From a virus: a DNA stretch of 22,091 nt. A model generated the notes under the pieces. That model did no database searches, was not told the DNA's origin, and saw only the letters and a program-made list of their open reading frames with translations. Positions 12,817 through 19,340 of the stretch are shown here, in pieces (the first letter of the stretch is position 1; every line of letters begins with the position of its first letter). The position numbers and the translations under genes are program-made. The DNA lies in the IMG/VR virus record IMGVR_UViG_3300044641_005933, positions 1-22,091 of that record; one strand, 5' to 3'.

Positions 12817-12837
12817 ACATTGGCTTTCAGATGTAAG
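12809..12837 (-). promoter_or_regulatory. Candidate promoter for the transferase-like gene
   Basis: Minus strand: -35 CTTACA (12837-12832), 17-base spacer, -10 TATTAG (12814-12809); TATATT (12816-12811) is an alternative -10 at 15 bases. It overlaps the 9-bp dyad. Confidence 0.5.
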
Positions 12838-12849
12838 GAGTTTCCTTCT

Positions 12850-12878
12850 AAAACTTGCCGAGAATGCTTCGCATTCTC
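12850..12878 (-). terminator. Probable terminator after the TET/JBP-type gene
   Basis: Perfect 8-bp stem GAGAATGC-GAA-GCATTCTC (12878-12860), followed six bases later by TTTT (12853-12850). It is about 10 bases past the stop codon at 12889. Confidence 0.6.
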
Positions 12879-12888
12879 TCCTCGGACG

Positions 12889-14298
12889 TTAGCTTTTAGC
12901 CAGATGAGGTTGCCTCACCATTAATTCGGCTTCGTCAGGTTTGCCCGCAATATTCGTGTTAGAACATTTCGTGTAGTCAAAGTCACCTTCGGCAGCTCTC
13001 GTCGCCTTGTAATCTTCCCACAACTGAGAACCCCACATCCCCGGGGCGCTGCCATTCCATTTTGCTTCACCGGTGCCTAATTCCGGATGGTTCTCTGCAA
13101 GAAACTCCATAAACTCTCGACGGCATGTTTCGCATTCCAGCGGATCCAGCGTCAGCACAGCATCTTTACTGTAGAAAACAAAAGTGATCGACTCAGCGTC
13201 AGCCGAGGCGTTTCGCATTTCGGTAATCGAGTGCTCGACCTCGTTGTTATCCCCAATAAATAAGTCACCGTGACGCATGTTAAAAGCGAGACGGAGGGGA
13301 TGCATCACGAACTCAAACCCATCAAACTTTCCGTTATCGAGTGCAGAAAGCACCGCCATTCCTTTGTCAGAGTTAGCACCGTCCACATGACGGGCAACTT
13401 GAAAGTTGTAGTTGATGGTGAAGCTGGTAAATACTGTGCCAAACAAGTTGTACCGCTCGTCAGCAACTTGACTAAAACGTTCATTTAGCAGTTCCCACCG
13501 GTCCGGCATATGCTGCTTGAGCAATTCGTTAACCTCGTTGAACACTTTCTTCTGCTCTTGAAACTCCTCCCATTTCGCCAATGTGGGCGCCGTCAACCTG
13601 CCGAACGGGGTACGTCCTGACCGAGTGATTGTGCCAAACACAGCGGAGTACGCTTTGTTTCCGCGCGGGTTTCCGGTAACATAGCGCTTCTTAGCCGCTT
13701 TCGCCGCAGCCACCTTGTCTTCCGACTTATCCCACACCGTCCGCAACCAACACTCAAACCATGCCAGTTTGGCTGCATTTCTCTTGTCTGTCGCCTCCTT
13801 CCTCTGCTTCGGGGGCGTCGCTTTCTTGCGAACAATCGCATCCCAACGTTCCACTTCGTTCAGATCCACCAGGCCATCGGCCTCGGCTTTTCCTACGAAA
13901 TAAGTGGTTACAGTCGGAGTGTCATCCGCAGTCAGCTCAAGAGCCTCTTCCAGCGTAATCTCCTTTTTGGTGGCAACACTAAAGAACGCTTTCTGGCCCT
14001 CGGTCACCCTGATTTCCACGTTTGTCCTCAACTCTTTACCTGCGGCCGACCCTCGTTGGTCACTCAGGAGGGATCGACTCGCCCATTTCCAGTACCTGTA
14101 ATCATCGGAATCTGGCGTCAGAGAAGCAAGGGACTTGATGGCACCTTTGCGAAACACTACCGCAAGGGAACCATCTGGCAAATAAACGTCGCAATCTTCG
14201 TCAATCACCTCATCATAGTCTTTCTTTGCGGGAAACTTCCCATGGTTGGCTTTATCACCAAAACCATAAAGTTCTTTCAGATGAATTTTTCGTACCAT
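12889..14298 (-). CDS. TET/JBP-type 2-oxoglutarate/Fe(II) dioxygenase
   Basis: A 469-residue protein. The C-terminal catalytic double-stranded beta-helix is clear: TVFTSFTINYNFQVARHVDG (288-307) carries the H304-x-D306 iron ligands, then FDGFEFVMHPLRLAFNMRHG with GDLFIGD and the distal His356 in EVEHSI. The end, ENHPELGTGEAKWNGSAPGM followed by WGSQLWEDYK, is the tail typical of phage members. These enzymes oxidise the methyl of thymine or 5-methylcytosine in DNA. The Arg that usually contacts 2-oxoglutarate just before the last core strand is replaced in SITFVFY (370-376), though Arg362 is nearby. The N-terminal 1-200 region is not assigned. Its promoter overlaps the stop codon of the preceding gene. 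Confidence 0.85.
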   Translation of the reverse strand: MVRKIHLKELYGFGDKANHGKFPAKKDYDEVIDEDCDVYLPDGSLAVVFRKGAIKSLASLTPDSDDYRYWKWASRSLLSDQRGSAAGKELRTNVEIRVTEGQKAFFSVATKKEITLEEALELTADDTPTVTTYFVGKAEADGLVDLNEVERWDAIVRKKATPPKQRKEATDKRNAAKLAWFECWLRTVWDKSEDKVAAAKAAKKRYVTGNPRGNKAYSAVFGTITRSGRTPFGRLTAPTLAKWEEFQEQKKVFNEVNELLKQHMPDRWELLNERFSQVADERYNLFGTVFTSFTINYNFQVARHVDGANSDKGMAVLSALDNGKFDGFEFVMHPLRLAFNMRHGDLFIGDNNEVEHSITEMRNASADAESITFVFYSKDAVLTLDPLECETCRREFMEFLAENHPELGTGEAKWNGSAPGMWGSQLWEDYKATRAAEGDFDYTKCSNTNIAGKPDEAELMVRQPHLAKS

Positions 14299-14322
14299 TG
14301 TCGTTTCTTGTAGGACAGTCAG

Positions 14323-14351
14323 ATTCTACCCATCTTCATTTTGGTCTTCAA
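14323..14351 (-). promoter_or_regulatory. Sigma-70-type promoter of the TET/JBP-type gene
   Basis: Minus strand: -35 TTGAAG (14351-14346), 17-base spacer, -10 TAGAAT (14328-14323). The TAG stop codon of the homing-endonuclease-like gene (14328-14326) is the first half of this -10. Confidence 0.65.
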
Positions 14352-15024
14352 ATCCAGGAGTAAATCCCTCAAGATTCACATTACGCTCGCGAGCTTTCCA
14401 CCCCTTGTATTGCCACCCTGGATTCCTTGCTGTTCGGCCTATCCGGGATCCGTCTAATCCTCTCTCTCTTCCGAATTGAGCCAAGTTAAAAACCTCGAAC
14501 ACCTCGCCGTCCGGGGAAAACACCCACCAGTGTTTTGCCTTGGATGGAATCTTTTGGTGACTCTGCATCCACCTACCATACTCCGAAGTGCCAAATAATG
14601 CTCTCATTTCAGGTGTATGCCTGCCCTTCCCCTCTTTTATTTGCCTACGTGCGCTTGCTCCTTGGTCTTTCCTAACCTTTTCCTTATTATTCTCGATGCG
14701 ACATTCTTTGAAGAATTTTCTGGCGAGTTTCTCCAAGACGCTGCGTTTACCTCCCATCCGGTTCGGCTCTTTCTTCCTCCACTTTTTGACAGTCTCAATC
14801 AGCAGATGCTTGTTTTCATCCGTAGGATAAACCATCCACTGAATATATAGTAAACAAACTTGTTTTCGAAGACTGCGGCGTTTCCAGCCTTTCTTAGGGT
14901 ATTTATCCTGAAGATAATGGAAAGTGTCAATCACCGGACGCGGATAAAGCTCCCGAGAAATTTTGGTCCCGGAGGCAAGGTACCGGTGTTTAGCTGATCT
15001 TCTTCTTACTTTTCGGGTAGTCAT
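14326..15024 (-). CDS. Homing-endonuclease-like protein with NUMOD-type C-terminus
   Basis: A 232-residue basic protein beginning MTTRKVRRRSAKHRYLASGT. The C-terminal part reads SPDGEVFEVFNLAQFGRERG, then LDGSRIGRTARN and YKGWKARERN, the helix-turn-helix-like module found at the end of many phage homing endonucleases. The N-terminal 130 residues are rich in Lys/Arg and contain RPVIDTFHYLQDKYPKKGW; I cannot name the nuclease class. It starts by ATGA overlap with the small membrane gene at 15230 and its last codons provide the promoter for the TET/JBP-type gene. It may therefore have inserted into the operon between them. Confidence 0.65.
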   Translation of the reverse strand: MTTRKVRRRSAKHRYLASGTKISRELYPRPVIDTFHYLQDKYPKKGWKRRSLRKQVCLLYIQWMVYPTDENKHLLIETVKKWRKKEPNRMGGKRSVLEKLARKFFKECRIENNKEKVRKDQGASARRQIKEGKGRHTPEMRALFGTSEYGRWMQSHQKIPSKAKHWWVFSPDGEVFEVFNLAQFGRERGLDGSRIGRTARNPGWQYKGWKARERNVNLEGFTPGFEDQNEDG

Positions 15025-15230
15025 CTTACAAATAGACCGACAATGTTTACTGCCTGCATAAACGCTATCAGCAACGTGACATCCCACATCTTCCCTTTCA
15101 AGAAGAAGGGAAGCGACAGCAAGCTGCTACATATAATGATACCCAGACCCGCATCACGAGAGACAAAAAGCAAGACGCATTGACCAGCAATTAGCCCAAT
15201 GTTACTTGCGATTCGTAGAGCAACCCTCAT
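15021..15230 (-). CDS. Small two-helix membrane protein
   Basis: A 69-residue protein beginning MRVALRIASNIGLIAGQCVL. Two hydrophobic helices, about residues 5-40 (with a break at SRD) and 49-66 (WDVTLLIAFMQAVNIVGLF), predict an inner-membrane hairpin. The layout (short N-terminus, LFV..GL, then KMWDV and a terminal helix) is like a small family in cyanophages. The start has AGGA 8 bases upstream, one of few visible Shine-Dalgarno sequences here, and overlaps the TGA of the 42-residue gene. The frame extends upstream to 15368 but that part is the other frame of the small gene. Confidence 0.68.
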   Translation of the reverse strand: MRVALRIASNIGLIAGQCVLLFVSRDAGLGIIICSSLLSLPFFLKGKMWDVTLLIAFMQAVNIVGLFVR

Positions 15231-15355
15231 TCGTGGTATCCTAAAATCGCGCCGCCGCGATTTCGAATATCGTCGAGACTGCGCTTTCCCCATGGCACCC
15301 AGATCCACTCGATTTTGCCTCCTTTCCATAGGACTTGTACGCACATGTATCGCAT
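15227..15355 (-). CDS. 42-residue coupled small protein
   Basis: Begins MRYMCVQVLWKGGKIEWIWV and ends RGGAILGYHE. The ATG overlaps the exonuclease stop (TAATG) and the TGA overlaps the next ATG (ATGA), so it is stitched into the string on both sides; this is the main evidence that it is real. It is basic and Trp-rich. A perfect 8-bp palindrome (AAATCGCG/CGCGATTT, 15244-15263) lies within the coding sequence, so I do not call it a terminator. Function unknown. Confidence 0.68.
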   Translation of the reverse strand: MRYMCVQVLWKGGKIEWIWVPWGKRSLDDIRNRGGAILGYHE

Positions 15356-16233
15356 TAGGAGCATCCAAGAGTCTGAAGAATCTTACCTTTGCGCTTTAGC
15401 ATGCTCTTAAACTCCAGCCCTTGAAAAAGTGTTTCAACATGAAGAGGAACAGGTGGACTCGATGCAAACCAATTCAGATCCGGGACGTCGTTCTCCAGAG
15501 TAACCAATCGCAAATTGCCGAGAAAGGTGGCTGCATGGGGAGCTACTTTCGGATGCAGACAGATTCGGTCAGCCCCCGTAAATTCCGGATTGATTTCGCT
15601 CGGGCGGGACTCCTCAATGATTTTGACAGCGGTTTTAGGCCCGATCCCTTTGATGCCAGCAACATTGTCACTGGAATCCCCCGCAAGGGCTTTAAAGTAT
15701 TTTACCTCGGCGGGGAACACCCCAAACTTCTCGACAACTTCGTCAATACCATATGTTTTCACCTTCTTCGCACTGTTGAATAGAATGACCTTAACCCGGT
15801 TCCCAACAAGCTGAAGCAAATCAGCGTCCACTGTAAGAATATGAATTTCACGATAAGCGGGAGAGTTGCGAGAGATTGTGGCAATAATATCGTCGGCTTC
15901 CCAACCTTTAACCCCTACCGGAGTGAAGCCAAGCGTCGGAAGAACATCCTGAACCAACAGAGACATGTCAGCATAGTGCTCCATGCTGCCCTTTTCCCGA
16001 TTACCCTTATAATCGTCGCTTAGTTTTTTACGAAAGTTCCCACCTGCGTCGTAGCAAGGGATAACAGAATCGTAGTCCCCTTTCTCAATAATGGAGAAGA
16101 TTGTGTTAAGGGTCCCGAAAGTGCCGGTTACAGGAATTCCGGCAGAGGTAGTCATTTCACCCATCGTGCGAGTGAGAGCGGAGCGAGAGCGGTGAAAAAC
16201 CGCATTCGTATCAATCAGGAGAAGGTCTTTCAT
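15355..16233 (-). CDS. 5'-3' exonuclease / flap endonuclease (FEN family)
   Basis: A 292-residue FEN-family nuclease like T5/T4 5'-nuclease and the PolA N-terminal domain. Acidic metal ligands: D8 (LIDTN), D62 (CYDAGGNFRKKL), WEADD (E112, D114, D115), VDAD (D136, D138) and GDSSDN (D186, D189). The helical clamp DNA-binding loop GIKGIGPK lies at 193-200. Family order and spacing are intact. It removes RNA primers and flaps during phage replication, and degrades nicked DNA. It starts by ATGA overlap with the phosphatase stop, in the same operon as the kinase and phosphatase. Terminal part (about 230-292) is less conserved. Confidence 0.93.
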   Translation of the reverse strand: MKDLLLIDTNAVFHRSRSALTRTMGEMTTSAGIPVTGTFGTLNTIFSIIEKGDYDSVIPCYDAGGNFRKKLSDDYKGNREKGSMEHYADMSLLVQDVLPTLGFTPVGVKGWEADDIIATISRNSPAYREIHILTVDADLLQLVGNRVKVILFNSAKKVKTYGIDEVVEKFGVFPAEVKYFKALAGDSSDNVAGIKGIGPKTAVKIIEESRPSEINPEFTGADRICLHPKVAPHAATFLGNLRLVTLENDVPDLNWFASSPPVPLHVETLFQGLEFKSMLKRKGKILQTLGCS

Positions 16234-16919
16234 TGTTGTTTCGAAAACTGGTAAAAGGTGTCTTGTGTAGCATTATAGGCGGTGAGCACCCCTGTAAAGA
16301 AGGCCCCCGAGTCCAGGCAAATTCCGTCGGGGATAGTGTACGGTTTTCCCTCTCCTACGCCGGTTTTCGGTGTGTGCCCAAAGACTATCTTTTTCAACTC
16401 TGGATTCCACTTTTCAAATTGAGGGCCCATCGACAAGAAAGGCTCTCTCATCCATAACAACTTATCCACTTTCCCCATGTCGACAAGCTCGTAAGGATCA
16501 CGTCCAGGGACGATGCCAGCGTGGGTGTAGAAGGTGTCACCCACCGTCATGTAGATTGGCAACTCAGCTAACCACTCCAAATGCTCTCGCATCTCCGCAA
16601 AGTCTTCAAAGTTCCCACCGTTCTGCAACCACAGCACATAGTCTGCACCTGAGCCCGTCATCGCGTCAACAAACATAGCCTCGTGATTTCCCATTAAACA
16701 GAAGAAGTTGCTGAGGCCAATGATCTCAGGCTCCCTCAACAATGACGAAACCACATCTAGAACCTTGACATCGTCTCCCCCGCGATCAATAATGTCTCCG
16801 AGCAAGATCACACAGGCTTGGCTACCTTGAACATATTCTAGAAACTTTTCTAGCAGAGGGTAGCAAGCATGAATGTCCCCTACCGCAATTACATCGCCAG
16901 GGTTAATATCAGAAGACAT
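16230..16919 (-). CDS. PPP-family metallophosphatase (lambda-phosphatase-like)
   Basis: A 229-residue protein with all PPP signatures: GDIH (14-17), GDIIDRG (41-47), GNHE (77-80), His133 (THAG) and GHTP (181-184). Two metal ions would be bound by D15, H17, D42, N78, H133 and H182. Members dephosphorylate proteins, diadenosine tetraphosphate or nucleic-acid ends. Because it directly follows a polynucleotide-kinase-like gene with an 11-base overlap, it may form a two-gene version of bacterial Pnkp, where a kinase and a PPP-type phosphatase are fused. Downstream is the 5'-3' exonuclease. Confidence 0.92.
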   Translation of the reverse strand: MSSDINPGDVIAVGDIHACYPLLEKFLEYVQGSQACVILLGDIIDRGGDDVKVLDVVSSLLREPEIIGLSNFFCLMGNHEAMFVDAMTGSGADYVLWLQNGGNFEDFAEMREHLEWLAELPIYMTVGDTFYTHAGIVPGRDPYELVDMGKVDKLLWMREPFLSMGPQFEKWNPELKKIVFGHTPKTGVGEGKPYTIPDGICLDSGAFFTGVLTAYNATQDTFYQFSKQQ

Positions 16920-17358
16920 GGTTTAGCCTGGAGAAAGGTTCTGAGTCAAGACCCTTGAGAGAACGTTGAAGCTCATTGTGCATTTCCTGAATGACATATT
17001 CTGGCACGTTGCGAGAACGTTCTCGGTTTCTTTTAAGGCACGTTTCCAAGGTTGGGTTTATAACTACCACTTCAATGTCTGTATAGCCGTATGAACTTAG
17101 GAGGGTAACAGCTTCTTCCCGGTAACTTTTTCGATAAAAAGTACCATCCAAAATAACAGGCATACCACACGCCTCAGAAACCAGCTCGTCAAACCGGTCC
17201 CAAATTTCCGACCAGGTTCCCTGGATTTCTGCGCTTCCGTAAAGTTCAGCGCGGATGTCGTCACCGCTGATAACAACAGCATTTTCGAGAGTTGCGAGTT
17301 TTTTGGCGTAGGTGGTTTTGCCAGCTCCGGGAGCCCCACACATTAGGAAGGCTTTCAT
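16909..17358 (-). CDS. Polynucleotide 5'-kinase-like P-loop protein
   Basis: A 149-residue kinase domain like T4 Pnk/bacterial Pnkp. Walker A is GAPGAGKTT (8-16), followed by ISGDDIRAELYG (30-41) whose Asp is the likely catalytic base, DGTFYRKSYREEA (71-83), and the lid RNRERSRNVPE (110-120) with several arginines. It would transfer the ATP gamma-phosphate to a 5'-OH of DNA or RNA. T4 Pnk also has a C-terminal HAD phosphatase, which is absent here; a PPP phosphatase gene follows instead. A nucleoside or other small-molecule substrate is also possible. Promoter 17380-17408. Confidence 0.8.
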   Translation of the reverse strand: MKAFLMCGAPGAGKTTYAKKLATLENAVVISGDDIRAELYGSAEIQGTWSEIWDRFDELVSEACGMPVILDGTFYRKSYREEAVTLLSSYGYTDIEVVVINPTLETCLKRNRERSRNVPEYVIQEMHNELQRSLKGLDSEPFSRLNHVF

Positions 17359-17379
17359 GGTTTAAGAAGCACTCCTTAC

Positions 17380-17408
17380 AGTTTAACTGCTTTTTTGATT
17401 CAAGACAA
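17380..17408 (-). promoter_or_regulatory. Sigma-70-type promoter of the kinase-phosphatase-exonuclease operon
   Basis: Minus strand: -35 TTGTCT (17408-17403), 17-base spacer, -10 TAAACT (17385-17380). The TAA stop of the gene ending at 17383 is the first half of the -10. A Shine-Dalgarno-like AAGGAG follows but lies 13 bases before ATG. Confidence 0.65.
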
Positions 17409-17646
17409 CGGGGTGACCAGTAGGGTTAACCGCCCTGTAGAAGCGGAACGAGTCTAGCCAATCCTCAAGGGAATCATCTTCAATTACCTTGCTGGACAGA
17501 AAATTCTCAATAACAAAAGCTGCTTCAGCTAAGTCCATCTCAGTAGGGCTATGAGGTAGCTTAAAGTGGATTTCGGGATGTTTCTTCAGAACAGCTCGGA
17601 GCTTTCCAGTCAGACTGTCGAAGGTTTTCATAGCTTCGGTCCCCAT
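17383..17646 (-). CDS. Hypothetical protein
   Basis: An 87-residue protein beginning MGTEAMKTFDSLTGKLRAVL. The centre (PTEMDLAEAAFVIENFLSSK) and the acidic end of the middle (EDDSLEDWLDSFRFY) look helical. ATG 17646 is preceded by AAAGGA at 5-6 bases, one of the few good Shine-Dalgarno sites here. No family is recognised. Its last codons form the promoter for the kinase gene. Confidence 0.65.
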   Translation of the reverse strand: MGTEAMKTFDSLTGKLRAVLKKHPEIHFKLPHSPTEMDLAEAAFVIENFLSSKVIEDDSLEDWLDSFRFYRAVNPTGHPVVLNQKSS

Positions 17647-17666
17647 TTTGGTCCTTTTACCCGTTG

Positions 17667-18059
17667 TTAACGACCTGTTACGTCTTCAAAATCTATGAGT
17701 TTGCCTCGGCGGAAATGTAGACGTAGACGCGGCCAGTCTTCCCATTTGCCGTTGTGTTTGTCCGGATAGATCTCGATATATTTCGTCAAGAGATGAGGCT
17801 GAAATTTACCGCGAGTTCCGGTAGGTACCCATTCTTGGTTTGCCCAAAATGCTTTCGGTTCGTACCTGGGATCCCCCTCTTCAATAAATTCCAGGGTATG
17901 GCAGCCAACGTAACTCCCGTACCAGAGCAACCCCGAGGGGTCAATCCAGTAATCGGTCATTGTGCCTCCGATTCCATCCTCAATGTCACGGGTATGGTTC
18001 ACACCCGTAAACGGTTCAGGCAGCGGATAGCTGCTTCTCACAGAATCAAACATTCCCAT
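17667..18059 (-). CDS. Conserved phage protein of unknown function
   Basis: A 130-residue protein beginning MGMFDSVRSSYPLPEPFTG. The stretches IEDGIGGTMTDYWIDPSG, FIEEGDPRYEPKAF and LLTKYIEIYPDKHNGKWEDW followed by PRLRLHFRRGKLIDFEDVTG are typical of a compact phage family with one beta-rich fold; I recognise the pattern but know no function. A TTG at 18074 lies in frame, but ATG 18059 starts exactly at the family's usual MG-FD sequence. It begins 6 bases after the stop of the membrane gene at 18065. Confidence 0.8.
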   Translation of the reverse strand: MGMFDSVRSSYPLPEPFTGVNHTRDIEDGIGGTMTDYWIDPSGLLWYGSYVGCHTLEFIEEGDPRYEPKAFWANQEWVPTGTRGKFQPHLLTKYIEIYPDKHNGKWEDWPRLRLHFRRGKLIDFEDVTGR

Positions 18060-18064
18060 GGCTG

Positions 18065-18292
18065 TTACTTGCAATCAAGGAAATAGGTAAACTTAGCGTC
18101 ATTTTTGGGCATGTAACGGACCACTTCGCATGGCCCATACTGATCGACAACCTTGAAGCGATCCTCAGGTTTTGACTTTGCCTCATCCGAAGTGCCAAAA
18201 ATGCCCACGAACAACATCAAACCGCCCACCAAGGCAATGCAAAAGGCAAAGCCTCGGGCAAACTCATTGAATGCTTCTTTGTTACTTTGCAT
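18065..18292 (-). CDS. Small single-pass membrane protein
   Basis: A 75-residue protein beginning MQSNKEAFNEFARGFAFCIA. A transmembrane helix at about residues 13-32 (GFAFCIALVGGLMLFVGIFG) is followed by a soluble tail with DRFKVVDQYGPCEVVRYMP and YFLDCK. This tail, with two cysteines, is found behind membrane helices in other small phage proteins; function unknown. ATG 18292 overlaps the end of the 18464 gene by 11 bases. Confidence 0.7.
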   Translation of the reverse strand: MQSNKEAFNEFARGFAFCIALVGGLMLFVGIFGTSDEAKSKPEDRFKVVDQYGPCEVVRYMPKNDAKFTYFLDCK

Positions 18293-18464
18293 AATCGTCC
18301 TCGAATGAAAAATAGGTGTCGATGGCCAACCAAAGTTCGTTATCGAGTTTGGTCTCAAGTTGCCGAATCTGTGTGTCCGTCAACGCATCATCAATGTTTC
18401 TCAGAGCGTGCGCCACAGCACGATCAAGGCAGTCTTCCAATATTACTCTGGAGTTTACTCTCAT
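18282..18464 (-). CDS. Hypothetical helical protein
   Basis: A 60-residue, mostly helical protein beginning MRVNSRVILEDCLDRAVAHA and continuing TDTQIRQLETKLDNELWLA. It looks like a short antiparallel helix pair. No known motif. Two overlapping TAAACT sequences (18488-18498) about 25 bases upstream are candidate -10 elements without a clear -35. Confidence 0.6.
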   Translation of the reverse strand: MRVNSRVILEDCLDRAVAHALRNIDDALTDTQIRQLETKLDNELWLAIDTYFSFEDDYAK

Positions 18465-18507
18465 TGCTCAATCTCCCAATGTTTGTCAGTTTAGTTTATA
18501 AAGTGCC

Positions 18508-18897
18508 CTACCTATCCCCACCCAAATAAAGGAGACGATATTTCAAATCACTTCTTCTATAAAGATTTTTTTGAGTTCCAGATTCTTCTCTACCTTTTCT
18601 CACCCAAGCAATATCACTATCACTGTTGTCAGTCATAGCAACATCTCTTTCTTCATCACTTTGAAATCCACCCTCGGTGGGGAATCCAGCATTGTATCTT
18701 GGAGTTCCACACATATGGTAGACAACTACTCTGTCAGTTTTACCAAACAAATACTTCTGTGCTAATGTATCAGCACCTTTTGCATCACCAACTACAAAAG
18801 AGTGATTATGAGAAAGTGCCTCATCAATTAGAGATTTGTAGTGAGTATCAAACTCATCTTGTGTGAGTGATAAATGTCCACTAATGAAGTAAATCAT
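18508..18897 (-). CDS. SLOG-family nucleotide-binding-like protein
   Basis: A 129-residue protein beginning MIYFISGHLSLTQDEF. The FISGH start followed by FVVGDAKGADTLAQKYL (about 38-54) is a Rossmann-like nucleotide-binding pattern of the SLOG/YspA/DprA-like superfamily (GxxxGAD-type loop). Members bind or process nucleotides or nucleotide-sugars. The C-terminus is charged and unassigned. The gene is visibly AT-richer than its neighbours, a sign of recent transfer. It starts by ATGA overlap with the preceding gene. Confidence 0.68.
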   Translation of the reverse strand: MIYFISGHLSLTQDEFDTHYKSLIDEALSHNHSFVVGDAKGADTLAQKYLFGKTDRVVVYHMCGTPRYNAGFPTEGGFQSDEERDVAMTDNSDSDIAWVRKGREESGTQKNLYRRSDLKYRLLYLGGDR

Positions 18898-19148
18898 TCT
18901 GGTGCCTCCGCGCACACAACTTCCCAACCCTTGTTCACATAGAGAGTTCCACTCTCTTCCTCCAACCAGAAATCACCTTGCTTGGGAACCCACTCAGTGA
19001 CAGCCTCGCAGATTTGATCTGTTAGAACATCGCAGTCAATGCCGTAGCCGACGAAGGGCCCCACGGTTTCCCAGATACGATCATAGAGAGAGTTGCGGCA
19101 AGAGCTCGTAAAATCAGTTATATTGCCCGAGGGTGTTGAGGGTTCCAC
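18894..19148 (-). CDS. Hypothetical protein
   Basis: An 84-residue protein beginning (GTG) MEPSTPSGNITDFTSSCRNS. A central GPFVGYGIDCDVLTDQICEA and a Trp-rich end (WLEEESGTLYVNKGWEVVC) suggest a small alpha/beta fold. Not recognised. It starts 3 bases past the previous stop codon, with no visible Shine-Dalgarno, and overlaps the SLOG-like gene by 4 bases, so the three genes 19340-18508 are a coupled operon. Confidence 0.6.
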   Translation of the reverse strand: MEPSTPSGNITDFTSSCRNSLYDRIWETVGPFVGYGIDCDVLTDQICEAVTEWVPKQGDFWLEEESGTLYVNKGWEVVCAEAPE

Positions 19149-19151
19149 TTG

Positions 19152-19340
19152 TTAAGAATCCATGTAGTCGTTGATTTGATTGAGAACCCTCAGAGCAATC
19201 TCGCCTTGGGGTGTGATGCCCCCGTCCCCACACTCACTCATTTCCAACTTGTAGAAATCGTTGAGGGCGGCACGGATAACGAGCAGCTCGAACCGTTCGA
19301 GTTGGCTGAGAGCAAAGGTTCTTTTTCCGGTGATTTTCAT
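19152..19340 (-). CDS. Hypothetical protein
   Basis: A 62-residue helical protein beginning MKITGKRTFALSQLERFELL, with a Cys-Gly-Asp turn (ECGDGGITPQG) in the middle. The frame is open to 19373 only through a TTG that lies within the promoter region, so ATG 19340 is the start. Promoter 19362-19390. Confidence 0.65.
   Translation of the reverse strand: MKITGKRTFALSQLERFELLVIRAALNDFYKLEMSECGDGGITPQGEIALRVLNQINDYMDS

Noticed and set aside
15244-15263. Perfect hairpin AAATCGCG/CGCGATTT as a terminator of the exonuclease gene
   Set aside because: It lies within a coupled 42-residue coding frame and has only a short T stretch.
16272-16298. TTTACA ... TATAAT inside the phosphatase gene as a promoter for the exonuclease
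   Set aside because: The spacer is only 15 bases and it lies within coding sequence; left as an unsupported possibility.
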